This document shows positions 8,472-16,651 of a stretch of DNA of 64,000 bases, in pieces. The DNA is from JAAYYF01 sp040255585 (GTDB lineage Bacteria > Deinococcota > Deinococci > Deinococcales > Trueperaceae). The notes under the pieces are model-generated. The model was not told the DNA's origin and ran no database searches. It saw nothing but the letters and a program-made list of their open reading frames with translations. The stretch lies in NCBI GenBank assembly GCA_040255585.1, contig JBDZVI010000005.1, positions 1 through 64,000 of the forward strand, given 5' to 3'. Position 1 is the first letter of the stretch. Every line of letters begins with the position of its first letter. The position numbers and the translations under genes are program-made.

Positions 8472-9541
8472 TGGGCCGGGCTCTCAGGAACGTGGCCCTC
8501 AGCGCCCTCCTGGGGGTCTTGATCGTGTCGGTCTTACGAGGACGACCGTGGCTCCTCGGCTGGGCCGCGCTCATCCTCGTCTTGGCGAGGTCGACCTTGG
8601 CGCGGCGACCCCGTTCGGCGCGGGTCGCCTACCGGCTGACCCCATGCTTGGCCATCGCCGCAGCGCTCGGCCTGGCACTGCAGGCGCTGGGTGTGGCTGT
8701 CCATGGCGACCTGGGTCGATCTGCCGGGTTCTTGCCGCACGCCAACACGGCGGCTGCGACGACGGTGGCCCTATGGACCTTGCTGGCAGTCTGCTCCGCC
8801 ATGATGCCGAGCCGGGGCGGTAGGTGGTGGACCATCGGACGTGGCCTGCTCGTCTTCGGGAGCTGCTTGAGCGGGCTACTCTTGTTGGCCGCCGGCAGCC
8901 GGTCACTGATGTTCGGCCTGCTCTTCGGCATCGTGGTAGCGGCGGCGGCTCGCAAGCCTCGCACCTTGGGTTGGCGCGCCTGGCTCCCAGTCGGAGCGGC
9001 CGTCGCCACCCTTGGTGTCGGACTGCTCGTCTCGGCGCGCCTACGCCCCGACGTCGACTCCGTGCTCGGCTCGTTCGAACGCGGCCCCATCTTCATGGCC
9101 GCGCTTGAGATCGCCGCTCTCTCGCCCTGGACCGGCTTGGGGGACGGCGCATGGACCCGTTGGGCGCCCTCGGTGGAACCGTCGCTGCCCCTGGCGGCGG
9201 CTGTCCACACGCATAGCGTGCCGCTCGAGGCGCTGGTGGGCGGAGGAGCGATAGGCCTTGCGGCCCTCCTCGTGCTGCTGGTGCTTGGGGCGCGCTCGCT
9301 TCTCGCGCGCCGGGCGGGCGACGGCGCCCTCGCCGGTAGCGCGCTGATCGTCGGCGTCGTCGCCCTGGCGGTCCAGGGGCTCGTGGACCTGGCAGTCTTG
9401 TACCCTGGCGTGTACGCTCCGTTGGCGCTGGCCATGGCTAGCTGGGACGTACTGTCTGACGTGCGGCCTGAAGCGCGGAAGGAACGAGGACACGGTGAGC
9501 AAGGGGTCGAGCGAGGATCGTCAGGGGCCGTCTCGCGTTGA
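8471..9541 (+). CDS. O-antigen polymerase/ligase-like membrane protein
   Basis: 356 aa, about ten hydrophobic segments, with the short Wzy_C-like feature LPLAAAVHTHSVPLEALVGG near residues 240-259 and GLGDGAWTRW before it. Overall similar to the Wzy-like protein encoded at 5138 but more divergent; a glycan polymerase or ligase role is inferred from topology, motif and operon position. ATG at 8471 overlaps the previous stop (TGATG). The end overlaps the WecG-like gene by 47 bp, a long overlap that depends on the GTG 9495 start of that gene. Confidence 0.75.
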   Translation: MGRALRNVALSALLGVLIVSVLRGRPWLLGWAALILVLARSTLARRPRSARVAYRLTPCLAIAAALGLALQALGVAVHGDLGRSAGFLPHANTAAATTVALWTLLAVCSAMMPSRGGRWWTIGRGLLVFGSCLSGLLLLAAGSRSLMFGLLFGIVVAAAARKPRTLGWRAWLPVGAAVATLGVGLLVSARLRPDVDSVLGSFERGPIFMAALEIAALSPWTGLGDGAWTRWAPSVEPSLPLAAAVHTHSVPLEALVGGGAIGLAALLVLLVLGARSLLARRAGDGALAGSALIVGVVALAVQGLVDLAVLYPGVYAPLALAMASWDVLSDVRPEARKERGHGEQGVERGSSGAVSR

Positions 9542-10340
9542 TTACAGGGTTCTCGGGGTGCGGATCTCCCCGCTGACGCTCGACCAGTGGCTCGCCGTCG
9601 TCGCGGATGGCGTGGAGAGCCGCACGAGGCGTCTCCTCGTCAGTCAGAACATGCATAGCGCCTACCTCGCCGTGAACAGCCCCGCCCTGACGGCCCTCCA
9701 GGCGCGCGCCGACGTGGTCAGGATAGACGGCATGCCGCTCGTATGGATCGCCAGGCTGCTCGGCCTCCCCGTCACGCGGGCGCAGAGGGCTGGTTTCATG
9801 GACCTGATGCCTGTCCTCATGTCGGCGGCCGCAGAGCGCGGTTGGAAGGTCGCGGTCATAGCAGGTCGGCCTGGAGTGGCAGAGCGGGCGGCCACGAGGC
9901 TGCGCTCGGAGCATCCGGGGCTGGAGTTGGTCACCGAAGACGGCTACTTCGCTCTCGACGACTCGGACGGCGAAGTCTCCAGGCGCCTTGAGCGGGTGGC
10001 CGCCGAGCGCGCCGACGTCGTGCTCATCGGCATGGGCATGCCCCGGCAGGAGGAGTTCCTACAGCGCTACCTCGACCGGATCGCAGCACCGGTCGTCGGC
10101 ACGTGCGGAGCCGCTTTCGATTACGTGGCGGGCGCCATCCCCATGGCGCCGCGTTGGCTCTCCCGCCTCGGTCTCGAATGGCTCTTCCGACTGGTGGCCG
10201 AGCCCCGCAGGCTCTGGCGGCGTTACCTCGTCGAGCCCTTGGGCCTGTTGCCGAGGCTGACGGCTGACCTGCGCAAGCGGCGCCTGGGAGAGACCCACTT
10301 CCGGTTCGACACCGTCGAGAACGGTCGCGGCGCAGCGTGA
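9495..10340 (+). CDS. WecG/TagA/CpsF family glycosyltransferase (GT26)
   Basis: 281 aa. Family enzymes transfer N-acetylmannosamine-type sugars to undecaprenyl-linked acceptors. It shows VLGVRISPLTLDQWL at the N-terminus, RIDGMPLVWIARLLG (about 76-90), VAVIAGRPGVAERAATRL, DVVLIGMGMPRQEEFL (about 175-190), GTCGAAFDYVAGAIPMAPRW and the C-terminal LEWLFRLVAEPRRLWRRYL that is diagnostic for the family. Start GTG 9495 gives an N-terminal stretch without obvious homology, so the true start could be a few codons downstream. Overlaps the next gene by 4 bp (GTGA). Confidence 0.9.
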   Translation: MSKGSSEDRQGPSRVDYRVLGVRISPLTLDQWLAVVADGVESRTRRLLVSQNMHSAYLAVNSPALTALQARADVVRIDGMPLVWIARLLGLPVTRAQRAGFMDLMPVLMSAAAERGWKVAVIAGRPGVAERAATRLRSEHPGLELVTEDGYFALDDSDGEVSRRLERVAAERADVVLIGMGMPRQEEFLQRYLDRIAAPVVGTCGAAFDYVAGAIPMAPRWLSRLGLEWLFRLVAEPRRLWRRYLVEPLGLLPRLTADLRKRRLGETHFRFDTVENGRGAA

Positions 10341-11206
10341 GGCGGACGCTCCTATCCGTCGCCGCTCGGGTGTTGACTCCGGCGGCGTTCGCGCGACTGC
10401 ACTGCGCTGCCAAGTTGGGTTACCGGCCGAACCTCGACAACCCCACGACCTTCACGGAGCGGCTCTTGGCCAAGCGCGTGTTCGACCACGACCCCCTGAT
10501 CCCCCTGACGGCCGACAAGTTCACGTTGCGGGGGTACGTGGAGGAGAGACTGGGTGAGGGCTACCTGCCGCGCCTCTACGCTGTCATCGAGTCTGTCGCG
10601 GACGTCGACCTGACGAGCCTGCCCGCCGACTACGTGATGAAGGGTACGCACGGTAGCGGTTGGAACCGCATAGTGACCGGCTCCGACCTGACGCGGGCCG
10701 AGGCCATGACCCTGGCCACGGACTGGCTGGGGCGCTCTTACTACCGGAAGCGGCTCGAATGGGCCTACCGCGACCTGACGCCGCGGGTGGTGTTCGAGGA
10801 GAACCTGGCGCCCGGCAGACCCATCGACGACTACAAGGTGTTCGTGTTCGGTGGGGTGCCGCGCATCATTCAGGTCGACCGCGACCGGTTCACTGACCAC
10901 CGCCGCACCCTTTACACGCCCGAGTGGCGAGCGGTCTCCGTGGCCTGCGAGTACCCGCTCCTCGCCGCGCCGGTGGAGGTTCCCCCCCGTCTCGGGGAGA
11001 TGCTCGGAGCGGCCGCCAAGTTGGCCGAACCGTTCGCCTTCGCTCGAGTCGACTTCTATAGCCTCCCCGACCGCCTGGTGGTCGGGGAGATCACGCACTA
11101 TCCGGAAGGGGGCGTGGTGCGCTTCGAGCCGCGGGCGTTCGACTTGGAACTCGGCGCCGTGTGGGGCGGCGGCAGGCCCGTCGGTGGAGAGTTCCTGACA
11201 TCGTGA
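10337..11206 (+). CDS. TupA-like ATP-grasp family protein
   Basis: 289 aa. Recognised by the family pattern: LDNPTTFTERLLAKRVFDHD near 36-55, TADKFTLRGYVEERLG, the ATP-grasp lysine in YVMKGTHGSGWNRIV (about 99-113), DYKVFVFGGVPRIIQVDRDRF, and FARVDFYSLPDRLVVGEITHY with the metal-binding Asp/Glu. TupA makes teichuronopeptide, and family members sit in capsule and EPS loci where they are thought to form amide links on glycans. It is paired with a second member at 12492 around the flippase gene. GTG start overlaps the GT26 stop; its own stop overlaps the flippase start. Confidence 0.82.
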   Translation: MRRTLLSVAARVLTPAAFARLHCAAKLGYRPNLDNPTTFTERLLAKRVFDHDPLIPLTADKFTLRGYVEERLGEGYLPRLYAVIESVADVDLTSLPADYVMKGTHGSGWNRIVTGSDLTRAEAMTLATDWLGRSYYRKRLEWAYRDLTPRVVFEENLAPGRPIDDYKVFVFGGVPRIIQVDRDRFTDHRRTLYTPEWRAVSVACEYPLLAAPVEVPPRLGEMLGAAAKLAEPFAFARVDFYSLPDRLVVGEITHYPEGGVVRFEPRAFDLELGAVWGGGRPVGGEFLTS

Positions 11207-12468
11207 AGCGCGGCATGCGCGACGTGATGCAACTGATGACCGGTACGGCTGCCGGTCAGGCCATCGGTTTCCTCGCCGCGCCGCTGCTCAGTCGCCTCTA
11301 CACACCTGACGATTTCGGGGTCGTCGGCGTGTTCCTCTCCGTTGCCACGGTCCTCGGGGTCGTGGCGGCTTTACGCCTCGAGCTCGCGGTCGTCGTTCCC
11401 AAGGCGGACGAGGACGCCCAACACGTGATGGCGGCCGCCATGCTCGTCGTGGCGGGCGTCGTGATCGGCACGACGCTGGCAGTCCTGTTCGCGGGGGCGG
11501 CCGCCTCGCGCGCCCTTGGCGCCCCCGCGCTCGTTCAGCTCCTCGGTATCCTGCCCTTCTACGTCGGTTCGCTGGGGACCTTCCAGGTGTTCAACTATTG
11601 GTCGACGCGCGTCGGTAAGTTCGGGCGCCTCGCGAGCGCCCAGGTGACACGCGGCGTGGTGGGCGCGGCGGGACAGATCGGATCGGGCGCCGCGCACTTG
11701 GGTGCGCCGGGCATGTTGGCCGGGCAGGTGGCGGGGCAGGTGGCGGGGACGCTCGTGCTGCTCGGCAGATCGGCGCGCGCGGGGCGCCTCGACCTACGCG
11801 CTCCCGTGAGCTTCGCGCGCTCGGGCAAGGTGCTGAGAGAGTACGCGGACTTCATCGTCTACGGCGCCCCACAGTCGCTACTCAACGCCATCGGGCAGGG
11901 CCTGCCCGCGATCGTTCTCACGGCGACCTTCGGGGCGGGGGCCGCGGGCCAGTACCTTCTCGCCAGGCGCGTCGTCACGGCTCCCTCCAACCTGCTGGGC
12001 CAGTCGTTACGCCAGGTCATCTACCCGCACCTCAGCAGGCAGATCGACCGGCAGGCGGTGCTGCCGTTCGTCGTCAAGGCGACCCTGGCCTTGTTCGCCA
12101 TCGCGGCCGTGCCGGCCGCGTTGCTCGCCGTCTTCGGCCCACGCGCTTTCGCCTGGGGTCTTGGCGACCAGTGGCGGATCGGCGGCGAGTTCGCCAGATA
12201 CTTGGGCCTGAACCTCATCGGCGGACTCATGAACATCCCCGCCGTCAGCTTGGTCCCCTTGCTCAGGATCCAGCGTTGGCATGCCGTCTACGAGGCGACC
12301 TACACGTTGGCCCGCGTTGGGGCGCTCGTGGGTGGCGGCATGGTGGCGGGGCCGGTCGGTGCCGTGGCGGGCATGGCCTTCGTCGGCATAGCGTTCAACG
12401 TGTTTCTGATAATCGCTGTAGTAGCGCGGCTCAAAGCGCGCCTGGCCTCCCGCGCCGCCCAGGAGTAG
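11203..12468 (+). CDS. Polysaccharide flippase, Wzx/RfbX-like (MATE superfamily)
   Basis: 421 aa with about 12 hydrophobic segments. The N-terminus MQLMTGTAAGQAIGFLAAPLLSRLYTPDDFG is the classic lipopolysaccharide-flippase opening (repeat-containing, LYTPxDFG). It would move undecaprenyl-linked repeats across the inner membrane, upstream of the Wzy proteins. The start is GTG 11203 overlapping the previous TGA, with GGAG at 11186-11189; ATG 11215 is an alternative. Set between the two TupA-like genes. Confidence 0.87.
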   Translation: MKRGMRDVMQLMTGTAAGQAIGFLAAPLLSRLYTPDDFGVVGVFLSVATVLGVVAALRLELAVVVPKADEDAQHVMAAAMLVVAGVVIGTTLAVLFAGAAASRALGAPALVQLLGILPFYVGSLGTFQVFNYWSTRVGKFGRLASAQVTRGVVGAAGQIGSGAAHLGAPGMLAGQVAGQVAGTLVLLGRSARAGRLDLRAPVSFARSGKVLREYADFIVYGAPQSLLNAIGQGLPAIVLTATFGAGAAGQYLLARRVVTAPSNLLGQSLRQVIYPHLSRQIDRQAVLPFVVKATLALFAIAAVPAALLAVFGPRAFAWGLGDQWRIGGEFARYLGLNLIGGLMNIPAVSLVPLLRIQRWHAVYEATYTLARVGALVGGGMVAGPVGAVAGMAFVGIAFNVFLIIAVVARLKARLASRAAQE

Positions 12469-12491
12469 GGTCGGCTATCATCTGGTCTCGC

Positions 12492-13376
12492 ATGGGAAAG
12501 CTCGTGGACAGTCTGAAAGCCTTGCTGCCCGACCGCTTGCACACGGACATGCAGTACCTCTGGCGTTTCGGACGCCTCAGAAACCACCGCGACCCCAAGA
12601 CCTTCCACGAGTTGCTGATAAGGAAGAAGGTGTTGGACGTCGCTCGGTACCGCGAGCTAGGCGTGCTGTCCGACAAGTACGGAGTGCGTGAGTTCGTGGC
12701 GCGGGTCGTCGGCCCGGAGTACCTGATCCCGCTGATAGGCGTATACGACGGCGTGGACGATATCGATGCCGAAGCCCTGCCGAACGCCTTCGTGCTGAAG
12801 GGTACCCACGGCTCCGGCATGAACCTGATCGTCAGGGACAAGGCGCGCGTAGATTGGGACGAGTTCCGGGCTGCTGCGCGGCGATGGCTCGCCACCGACT
12901 ACTCGCGGCTGTATCGCGAGGCGCCGTATAGAGCGGTGCCGCGCAGGCTGGTGGTAGAGGAACTGTTGTCCGGCGTGGACGGGGCGGTCCCCGTCGACTA
13001 CAAGTTCTTCGTGCTCTCCGGGAAGGTGCGCCTGCTGGAGGCCGACTACTCCCGCTTCACGCGGCACATGCAGGCGTTCTTCCTTCCCGACGGCAGGCGG
13101 CTGGCGGTAGATAGGGGCCGCGCCGTGCCGGAGCTGTTGCCGCCGTTGCCAACGCAGTTGGCGGAGATGGTCGATCTGGCGGAGAAGCTGGGGGCGGGTC
13201 ACGAGTACATCAGGGTCGACCTCTATGACGTCGGGGGCCGCACCTATTTCGGAGAACTGACGTTCTACCCGTCCGGCGCGCTCAACCTGTGGCGTCCCGC
13301 GCAGTTCGAGTACGAGATGGGCGCAGTGTGGCGGGAGGGCAGACCGATAGGCGAGGAGTGGGTGGCCGGCGGGTAG
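12492..13376 (+). CDS. TupA-like ATP-grasp family protein, second copy
   Basis: 294 aa, a distant paralogue of the protein at 10337: HRDPKTFHELLIRKKVLDVA, DKYGVREFVARVVG, NAFVLKGTHGSGMNLIV with the nucleotide-binding lysine, VDYKFFVLSGKVRLLEADYSRF, and IRVDLYDVGGRTYFGELTFY. ATG 12492 begins 23 bp after the flippase stop and TATCAT (12475-12480) precedes it by 11 nt, so it may have its own promoter as well as read-through. Last gene of the plus-strand glycan operon; only 7 bp separate it from the convergent cysQ-like gene. Substrate unknown, amide or ester ligation to glycan is the likely role. Confidence 0.82.
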   Translation: MGKLVDSLKALLPDRLHTDMQYLWRFGRLRNHRDPKTFHELLIRKKVLDVARYRELGVLSDKYGVREFVARVVGPEYLIPLIGVYDGVDDIDAEALPNAFVLKGTHGSGMNLIVRDKARVDWDEFRAAARRWLATDYSRLYREAPYRAVPRRLVVEELLSGVDGAVPVDYKFFVLSGKVRLLEADYSRFTRHMQAFFLPDGRRLAVDRGRAVPELLPPLPTQLAEMVDLAEKLGAGHEYIRVDLYDVGGRTYFGELTFYPSGALNLWRPAQFEYEMGAVWREGRPIGEEWVAGG

Positions 13377-13383
13377 CTCGCCG

Positions 13384-14214
13384 TCAGGCCCAGCTGGCCT
13401 CGGACGCCGCCACGAACCCTGGGTTCGAAAGCGCGTCGCCGACGTACTTGAGCGCCCGCCCGCCGCTCGCCTCGACCATGGAACCCCCCGCCGCCTCCAA
13501 CACCGCCTGCGCCGCCGCCGTGTCCCACCACATCGTTGGGCCGAGGCGCGCGTAGAAGTGGGCGGTACCGTCGGCGACCAAGCATGTCTTGATGGCCGAG
13601 CCGCGCGCGATGGTCTGCACCTCGCCGTACTCGGCGCGCAGACGTTCGATGAACGCCGCCGTCGACGGGTTGGAGTGCGAGCGGCTCACCATCACGCGCA
13701 CGGGCTCGCCCGCGGTGGGTGGGCGCACGTGTATGGGGTGCGCGCCGCCTTCCGCGTCGAAGCGCCAGGCGCTCGCGGGCTTGCCGGCGTGGGAGGCCAG
13801 GCCCGTGTAGGTGAGGCCGGCGACCGGAGCGTGGACGACGCCGAGCACCGGCACTCCGTCCTCGATCAGGGCGATGTTCACGGAGAACTCGCCGTTGCGC
13901 TTGACGAACTCCTTGGTGCCGTCGAGCGGGTCGACCAGCCAGAAGCGTCGCCATGACCGGCGCTCCTCGAACGCGGGTGCCGGCGACTCCTCGGCGATGA
14001 CCGGCACACCCGGCGCGAGGGCGGCGAGGCCGTCCTCTACGACCGTTTGCGAGGCGACATCGGCGGCCGTCACCGGTGACGCGTCGGCTTTGGTGCTGAC
14101 GGCGAAGTCCGTGGCGTAGACCGCCAAGATCGCCTCGCCGGCGGCCTTGGCGATGGCCATCACGTCTTCACGTAGAGCCTCTAAGTCCAGAGCGGTCGTC
14201 CCGTCGGGTGTCAT
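13384..14214 (-). CDS. cysQ: Inositol monophosphatase family; 3'(2'),5'-bisphosphate nucleotidase CysQ-like
   Basis: 276 aa Mg2+- and Li+-type phosphatase. Motifs: KADASPVTAADVASQ (about 43-57), VIAEES (metal Glu), WLVDPLDGTKEFVKRNGEFSVNIA (metal Asp pair; DPLDGTKEF is the CysQ rather than plain inositol phosphatase form), and the C-terminal MWWDTAAAQAVLEAAGG (WDxAA). CysQ clears adenosine 3',5'-bisphosphate from sulfate assimilation; an inositol or sugar phosphate substrate is possible. ATG 14214 is chosen because TACGCT (14222-14227) lies 7 nt upstream; GTG 14241 would place that box inside the gene. Confidence 0.87.
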   Translation of the reverse strand: MTPDGTTALDLEALREDVMAIAKAAGEAILAVYATDFAVSTKADASPVTAADVASQTVVEDGLAALAPGVPVIAEESPAPAFEERRSWRRFWLVDPLDGTKEFVKRNGEFSVNIALIEDGVPVLGVVHAPVAGLTYTGLASHAGKPASAWRFDAEGGAHPIHVRPPTAGEPVRVMVSRSHSNPSTAAFIERLRAEYGEVQTIARGSAIKTCLVADGTAHFYARLGPTMWWDTAAAQAVLEAAGGSMVEASGGRALKYVGDALSNPGFVAASEASWA

Positions 14215-14221
14215 TGCGGCT

Positions 14222-14227
14222 AGCGTA
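14222..14227 (-). promoter_or_regulatory. -10 box of leaderless cysQ-like promoter
   Basis: TACGCT on the minus strand, 7 nt before ATG 14214. It lies 44 bp from the -35 element of the divergent MerR gene. Confidence 0.45.
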
Positions 14228-14270
14228 ACGCGCTGCCGCACCGGCGTAGTGGAACCGGTGGCCTCCCCCC

Positions 14271-14301
14271 TTGACCCTCACGTAACGTGAGGCTCTAGGG
14301 T
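14271..14301 (+). promoter_or_regulatory. MerR-type promoter with operator palindrome in a 19-bp spacer
   Basis: TTGACC (14271-14276) and TAGGGT (14296-14301) are 19 bp apart, the long spacer typical of MerR-family target promoters. Between them is the perfect palindrome CCTCACGTAACGTGAGG (14276-14292; two 8-bp arms and one central base). The start would be near 14308, giving a short leader that contains AGGAGG. It should be the autoregulated promoter of the MerR/TipAS gene immediately downstream. Confidence 0.82.
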
Positions 14302-14326
14302 GGACGTCGGAAAGGAGGCTATGCCT

Positions 14327-15103
14327 GTGAAACGTGCCGAGAACGAAGCCATGACGGTCGGCGAGGTGGCCAGGCTCGCGAACGTGAGCGTCCGGACGCT
14401 CCATCATTACGACGAGTTCGGCTTGCTGTCGCCGAGCGAGCGCAGCGAGGCCGGCTATCGCCTATACACGCCGGGCGACCTGGAACGGTTGCACGCCGTG
14501 CTCGCTTACCGCGAACTCGGTCTCGAGCTTGGCGCCATCCAGGAGCTCCTCTCCGATCAGGCGGCCGACCCCGTGGAGCACTTGAAGCGTCAAGAGGCGG
14601 TGCTCAACGCGCGGCTCGAGAAGCTCCTCGCGGTGCGGCGGTCGCTACGCAAGCAGATGGAGGCGGTACACATGGGAATCAACCTGAACCCGAAGGAGCT
14701 GCTGGAGGTCTTCGGCGACGAGGATCCCACCAAGCACGCGAAGGAAGCCGAGGAGCGCTGGGGCGACACGGACGCCTACCGCGAGAGCCAGCGCCGCACG
14801 AAGGGCTACACGAAGGAGGACTGGCTGCGCATCTCGAAGGAGAGCGAGGCCATCGAGGCCGGGTTCGCCGAGCTGCTGGCCGAGGGCGTCGCCCCGACGG
14901 ACCAGCGTGCTATGGAGGCGGCCGAGGCGCATAGGCGGCACATCTCGCGCTGCTACTACGAGTGCGGCTACGACATCCACCGGGGTCTGGCCGAGATGTA
15001 TCTGGCCGACCCGCGCTTCACCGCGCACTACGAGCAGCGCGCCGAAGGGCTGGCCGCTTTCGTGTCGGCCGCGATCATCGCGAACGCCGAGGCGCGGGGC
15101 TAG
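14327..15103 (+). CDS. MerR-family transcriptional regulator with TipAS ligand-binding domain
   Basis: 258 aa. The N-terminal winged helix (MTVGEVARLANVSVRTLHHY, then GLLSPSERSEAGYRLYTPGDLERL) is a MerR DNA-binding domain; a coiled coil follows (about 75-110), and the C-terminal ~140 residues (KELLEVFG ... WGDTDAYRESQRRTKGY, CYYECGYDIHRGLAEMYLAD, FTAHYEQRAEGLAAFV) form a TipAS domain, which in Streptomyces TipA binds thiopeptide antibiotics. The GTG at 14327 is 8 nt after AGGAGG (14313-14318); ATG 14321 is too close. It sits behind a textbook MerR operator, so it probably regulates itself. No efflux or resistance gene is adjacent. Confidence 0.9.
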   Translation: MKRAENEAMTVGEVARLANVSVRTLHHYDEFGLLSPSERSEAGYRLYTPGDLERLHAVLAYRELGLELGAIQELLSDQAADPVEHLKRQEAVLNARLEKLLAVRRSLRKQMEAVHMGINLNPKELLEVFGDEDPTKHAKEAEERWGDTDAYRESQRRTKGYTKEDWLRISKESEAIEAGFAELLAEGVAPTDQRAMEAAEAHRRHISRCYYECGYDIHRGLAEMYLADPRFTAHYEQRAEGLAAFVSAAIIANAEARG

Positions 15104-15112
15104 CAGCGGCCC

Positions 15113-15174
15113 CCAGCCGTCCAGCAACCCGAGCAGGTACCGCCCGTACCTGCTCCCGCGCATGGCCGCGGCGA
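15113..15174 (-). pseudogene. Remnant copy of the rfbA 3' end
   Basis: Positions 15134-15174 match 16673-16713 (inside the rfbA 3' end) at 38 of 41 bases, in the same orientation. On the minus strand it reads AMRGSRYGRYLLGLLDGW, against AMRGSGYGRYLLELLER in RfbA; the rfbA stop TAG corresponds here to TGG. Similarity fades beyond 15174. With the intact rfbA end it brackets the ATPase module, as expected for a direct repeat made by insertion into the rfbA 3' end. Confidence 0.75.
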
Positions 15175-15193
15175 TGATCGCCGCGGCCTCGCT

Positions 15194-16462
15194 TCAGCTC
15201 GCGGCGAGGTGTCCAAGCGCAACTACGTTGATGCCGTCGGGCCGCGTGAAACTGGCGTTCCCGGCCGTGATCACGTTGAGTGACCTCAGCTGTTCGGCGC
15301 GGCGAGCGGAGACCTTGCCTCGCAGCTTCGTGAGGTTGGCGGCCGCGGCTTCGATATGCGAGCCGCCCCCGAGCTTGACCTCGAAAGCTGACCAGGTGCC
15401 GTCCCCCAGCTCGACGATGGCATCGACCTCCAGGTTCGAGTCATCCCGGTAGTGGTACACGCTGCCACCTAGTGCATCGGCATGGACGCGCAGATCGCGT
15501 ACGCATAACGACTCGAACAGGAGCCCGAACGTGTTGAGGTCTGCCAAGAGGCTTTCTGAGCCGGCGCCGAGGGCTGCGGCGGCGAGCGATGGGTCGACGA
15601 AGTGCCACTTCGGCTGTACTCTCACGCGCACTCTTGAGCGTAGGTGCGGTGCCCAGGCGGGCTGCTCCTCCACGACGAATATGCGGCGGAGGGCATCCAG
15701 ATACTTGCGCACGCTTTGCGCCGAGACGCCCTTTGTCGACCCGGCCTGCTCTGTGATCTCCGCTTCCGCTCCTAGACGCGCGGCCGAGATCTCGCAAGCG
15801 ACGTTGCGTGCGAGGGCCCTTACCAGGGCGAGCATCCTTATCGGGTCCACGACGAGGTCGCTGGCGGGCAGGTCGACGCGCGCGATGTCCTCCAGGTAAC
15901 TCGTGAGGTAGGTGCGCGCCGAGCTGGCGCCGTGTAGCACGAGCGCGGGCCAGCCGCCGCGCTCGATGAGCTCCGCGTACCGTGGGACCGTGGGACCGCC
16001 AAGGCCTGCCACGGGCTTGCCTTCCAACAGGTCCGCGAGGCTGAATGCCGCCGTGCTGTCACCGCTCTCGGCGAGCGTCATCGGCCTCATGGTTATGCGG
16101 CGGAAGCGTCCGGCTCCGCTGTGGCGCGTGCGGTCATCGGCAGGGGTGGCCGAGCCCGTGAGGATGAACTGCCCTGGGCTGCCTCTGCGGTCCACTTCGT
16201 GTCTGACCGCGTTCCAGATGGTCGGCGCCAGTTGCCATTCGTCGATCAGGCGTGGTGTGGCTCCCGCCAGCAACGTCTGCGGGGAGACCTCCGCTAGTGT
16301 GACCAAGTCCGGTGAAGCATCAAGCCTCAACGAGCTGGCTGCCGCATGAAGGCCGCTGGTGGTCTTGCCGACGGCACGTGGACCCTGCAGGATCACGGCG
16401 CCGAACGACTGGAGCGACTCGGAGATCGCTTTGTCAACGGAGCGCTCGAGGTAGGCGGGCAT
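15194..16462 (-). CDS. AAA-family ATPase with DUF4143 C-terminal domain
   Basis: 422 aa. Walker A GPRAVGKTT (27-35), Walker B LIDEWQL (about 72-78), sensor-like LTGSATP, then the DUF4143 region (AELIERGGWPALVL, ARTYLTSYLEDIARVDLPA, QSVRKYLDALRRIFVVEEQPAW, LLFESLCVRDLRVHA), ending in a restriction-endonuclease-like EVDAIVELGDGTWSAFEVKLG with the D-ExK-type spacing. Such ATPases are common, mobile and of unknown function; nuclease activity is only suggested by the fold motif. ATG 16462 is 6 nt after TATCTT, and the four iterons lie directly upstream, covering the promoter. The gene is less GC-biased than its neighbours and is bracketed by rfbA 3' ends, which points to acquisition. GTG 16468 is a less likely start. 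Confidence 0.87.
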   Translation of the reverse strand: MPAYLERSVDKAISESLQSFGAVILQGPRAVGKTTSGLHAAASSLRLDASPDLVTLAEVSPQTLLAGATPRLIDEWQLAPTIWNAVRHEVDRRGSPGQFILTGSATPADDRTRHSGAGRFRRITMRPMTLAESGDSTAAFSLADLLEGKPVAGLGGPTVPRYAELIERGGWPALVLHGASSARTYLTSYLEDIARVDLPASDLVVDPIRMLALVRALARNVACEISAARLGAEAEITEQAGSTKGVSAQSVRKYLDALRRIFVVEEQPAWAPHLRSRVRVRVQPKWHFVDPSLAAAALGAGSESLLADLNTFGLLFESLCVRDLRVHADALGGSVYHYRDDSNLEVDAIVELGDGTWSAFEVKLGGGSHIEAAAANLTKLRGKVSARRAEQLRSLNVITAGNASFTRPDGINVVALGHLAAS

Positions 16463-16470
16463 CGCCACAA

Positions 16471-16562
16471 GATATCACGTTTGCGTGAATTTCGATATCA
16501 CGTTTGCGCTCGGCAGGTTATCGCATTTGCGCTCATCGTGATATCACGTTTGCGCTATCGCC
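16471..16562 (-). repeat. Four tandem 23-bp iterons upstream of the DUF4143 ATPase gene
   Basis: Four units begin at 16471, 16494, 16517 and 16540, exactly 23 bp apart. On the plus strand the shared part is GATATCACGTTTGCGCT, followed by 6 variable bases. Unit 2 and unit 4 are exact over 17 bases, unit 1 over 15, and unit 3 differs at 3 bases. The first unit overlaps the -10 box TATCTT of the ATPase gene. 23 bp is slightly over two helical turns, so bound protein would line up on nearly one face. It is probably an operator or a recognition array for a protein of the same module. Confidence 0.85.
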
Positions 16563-16651
16563 CCGCGAGCGGGCTCGCCACCGCGATCATGCCAAGCCCT
16601 TGAGCCCGCCCGGCGCCTTGCGCGGCTGGTGGCCCGCTGGTCACAGATCAC

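Noticed and set aside
16471..16562. CRISPR-like array
   Set aside because: The gap between repeats is only 6 bp and no cas gene is near; it is an iteron array.
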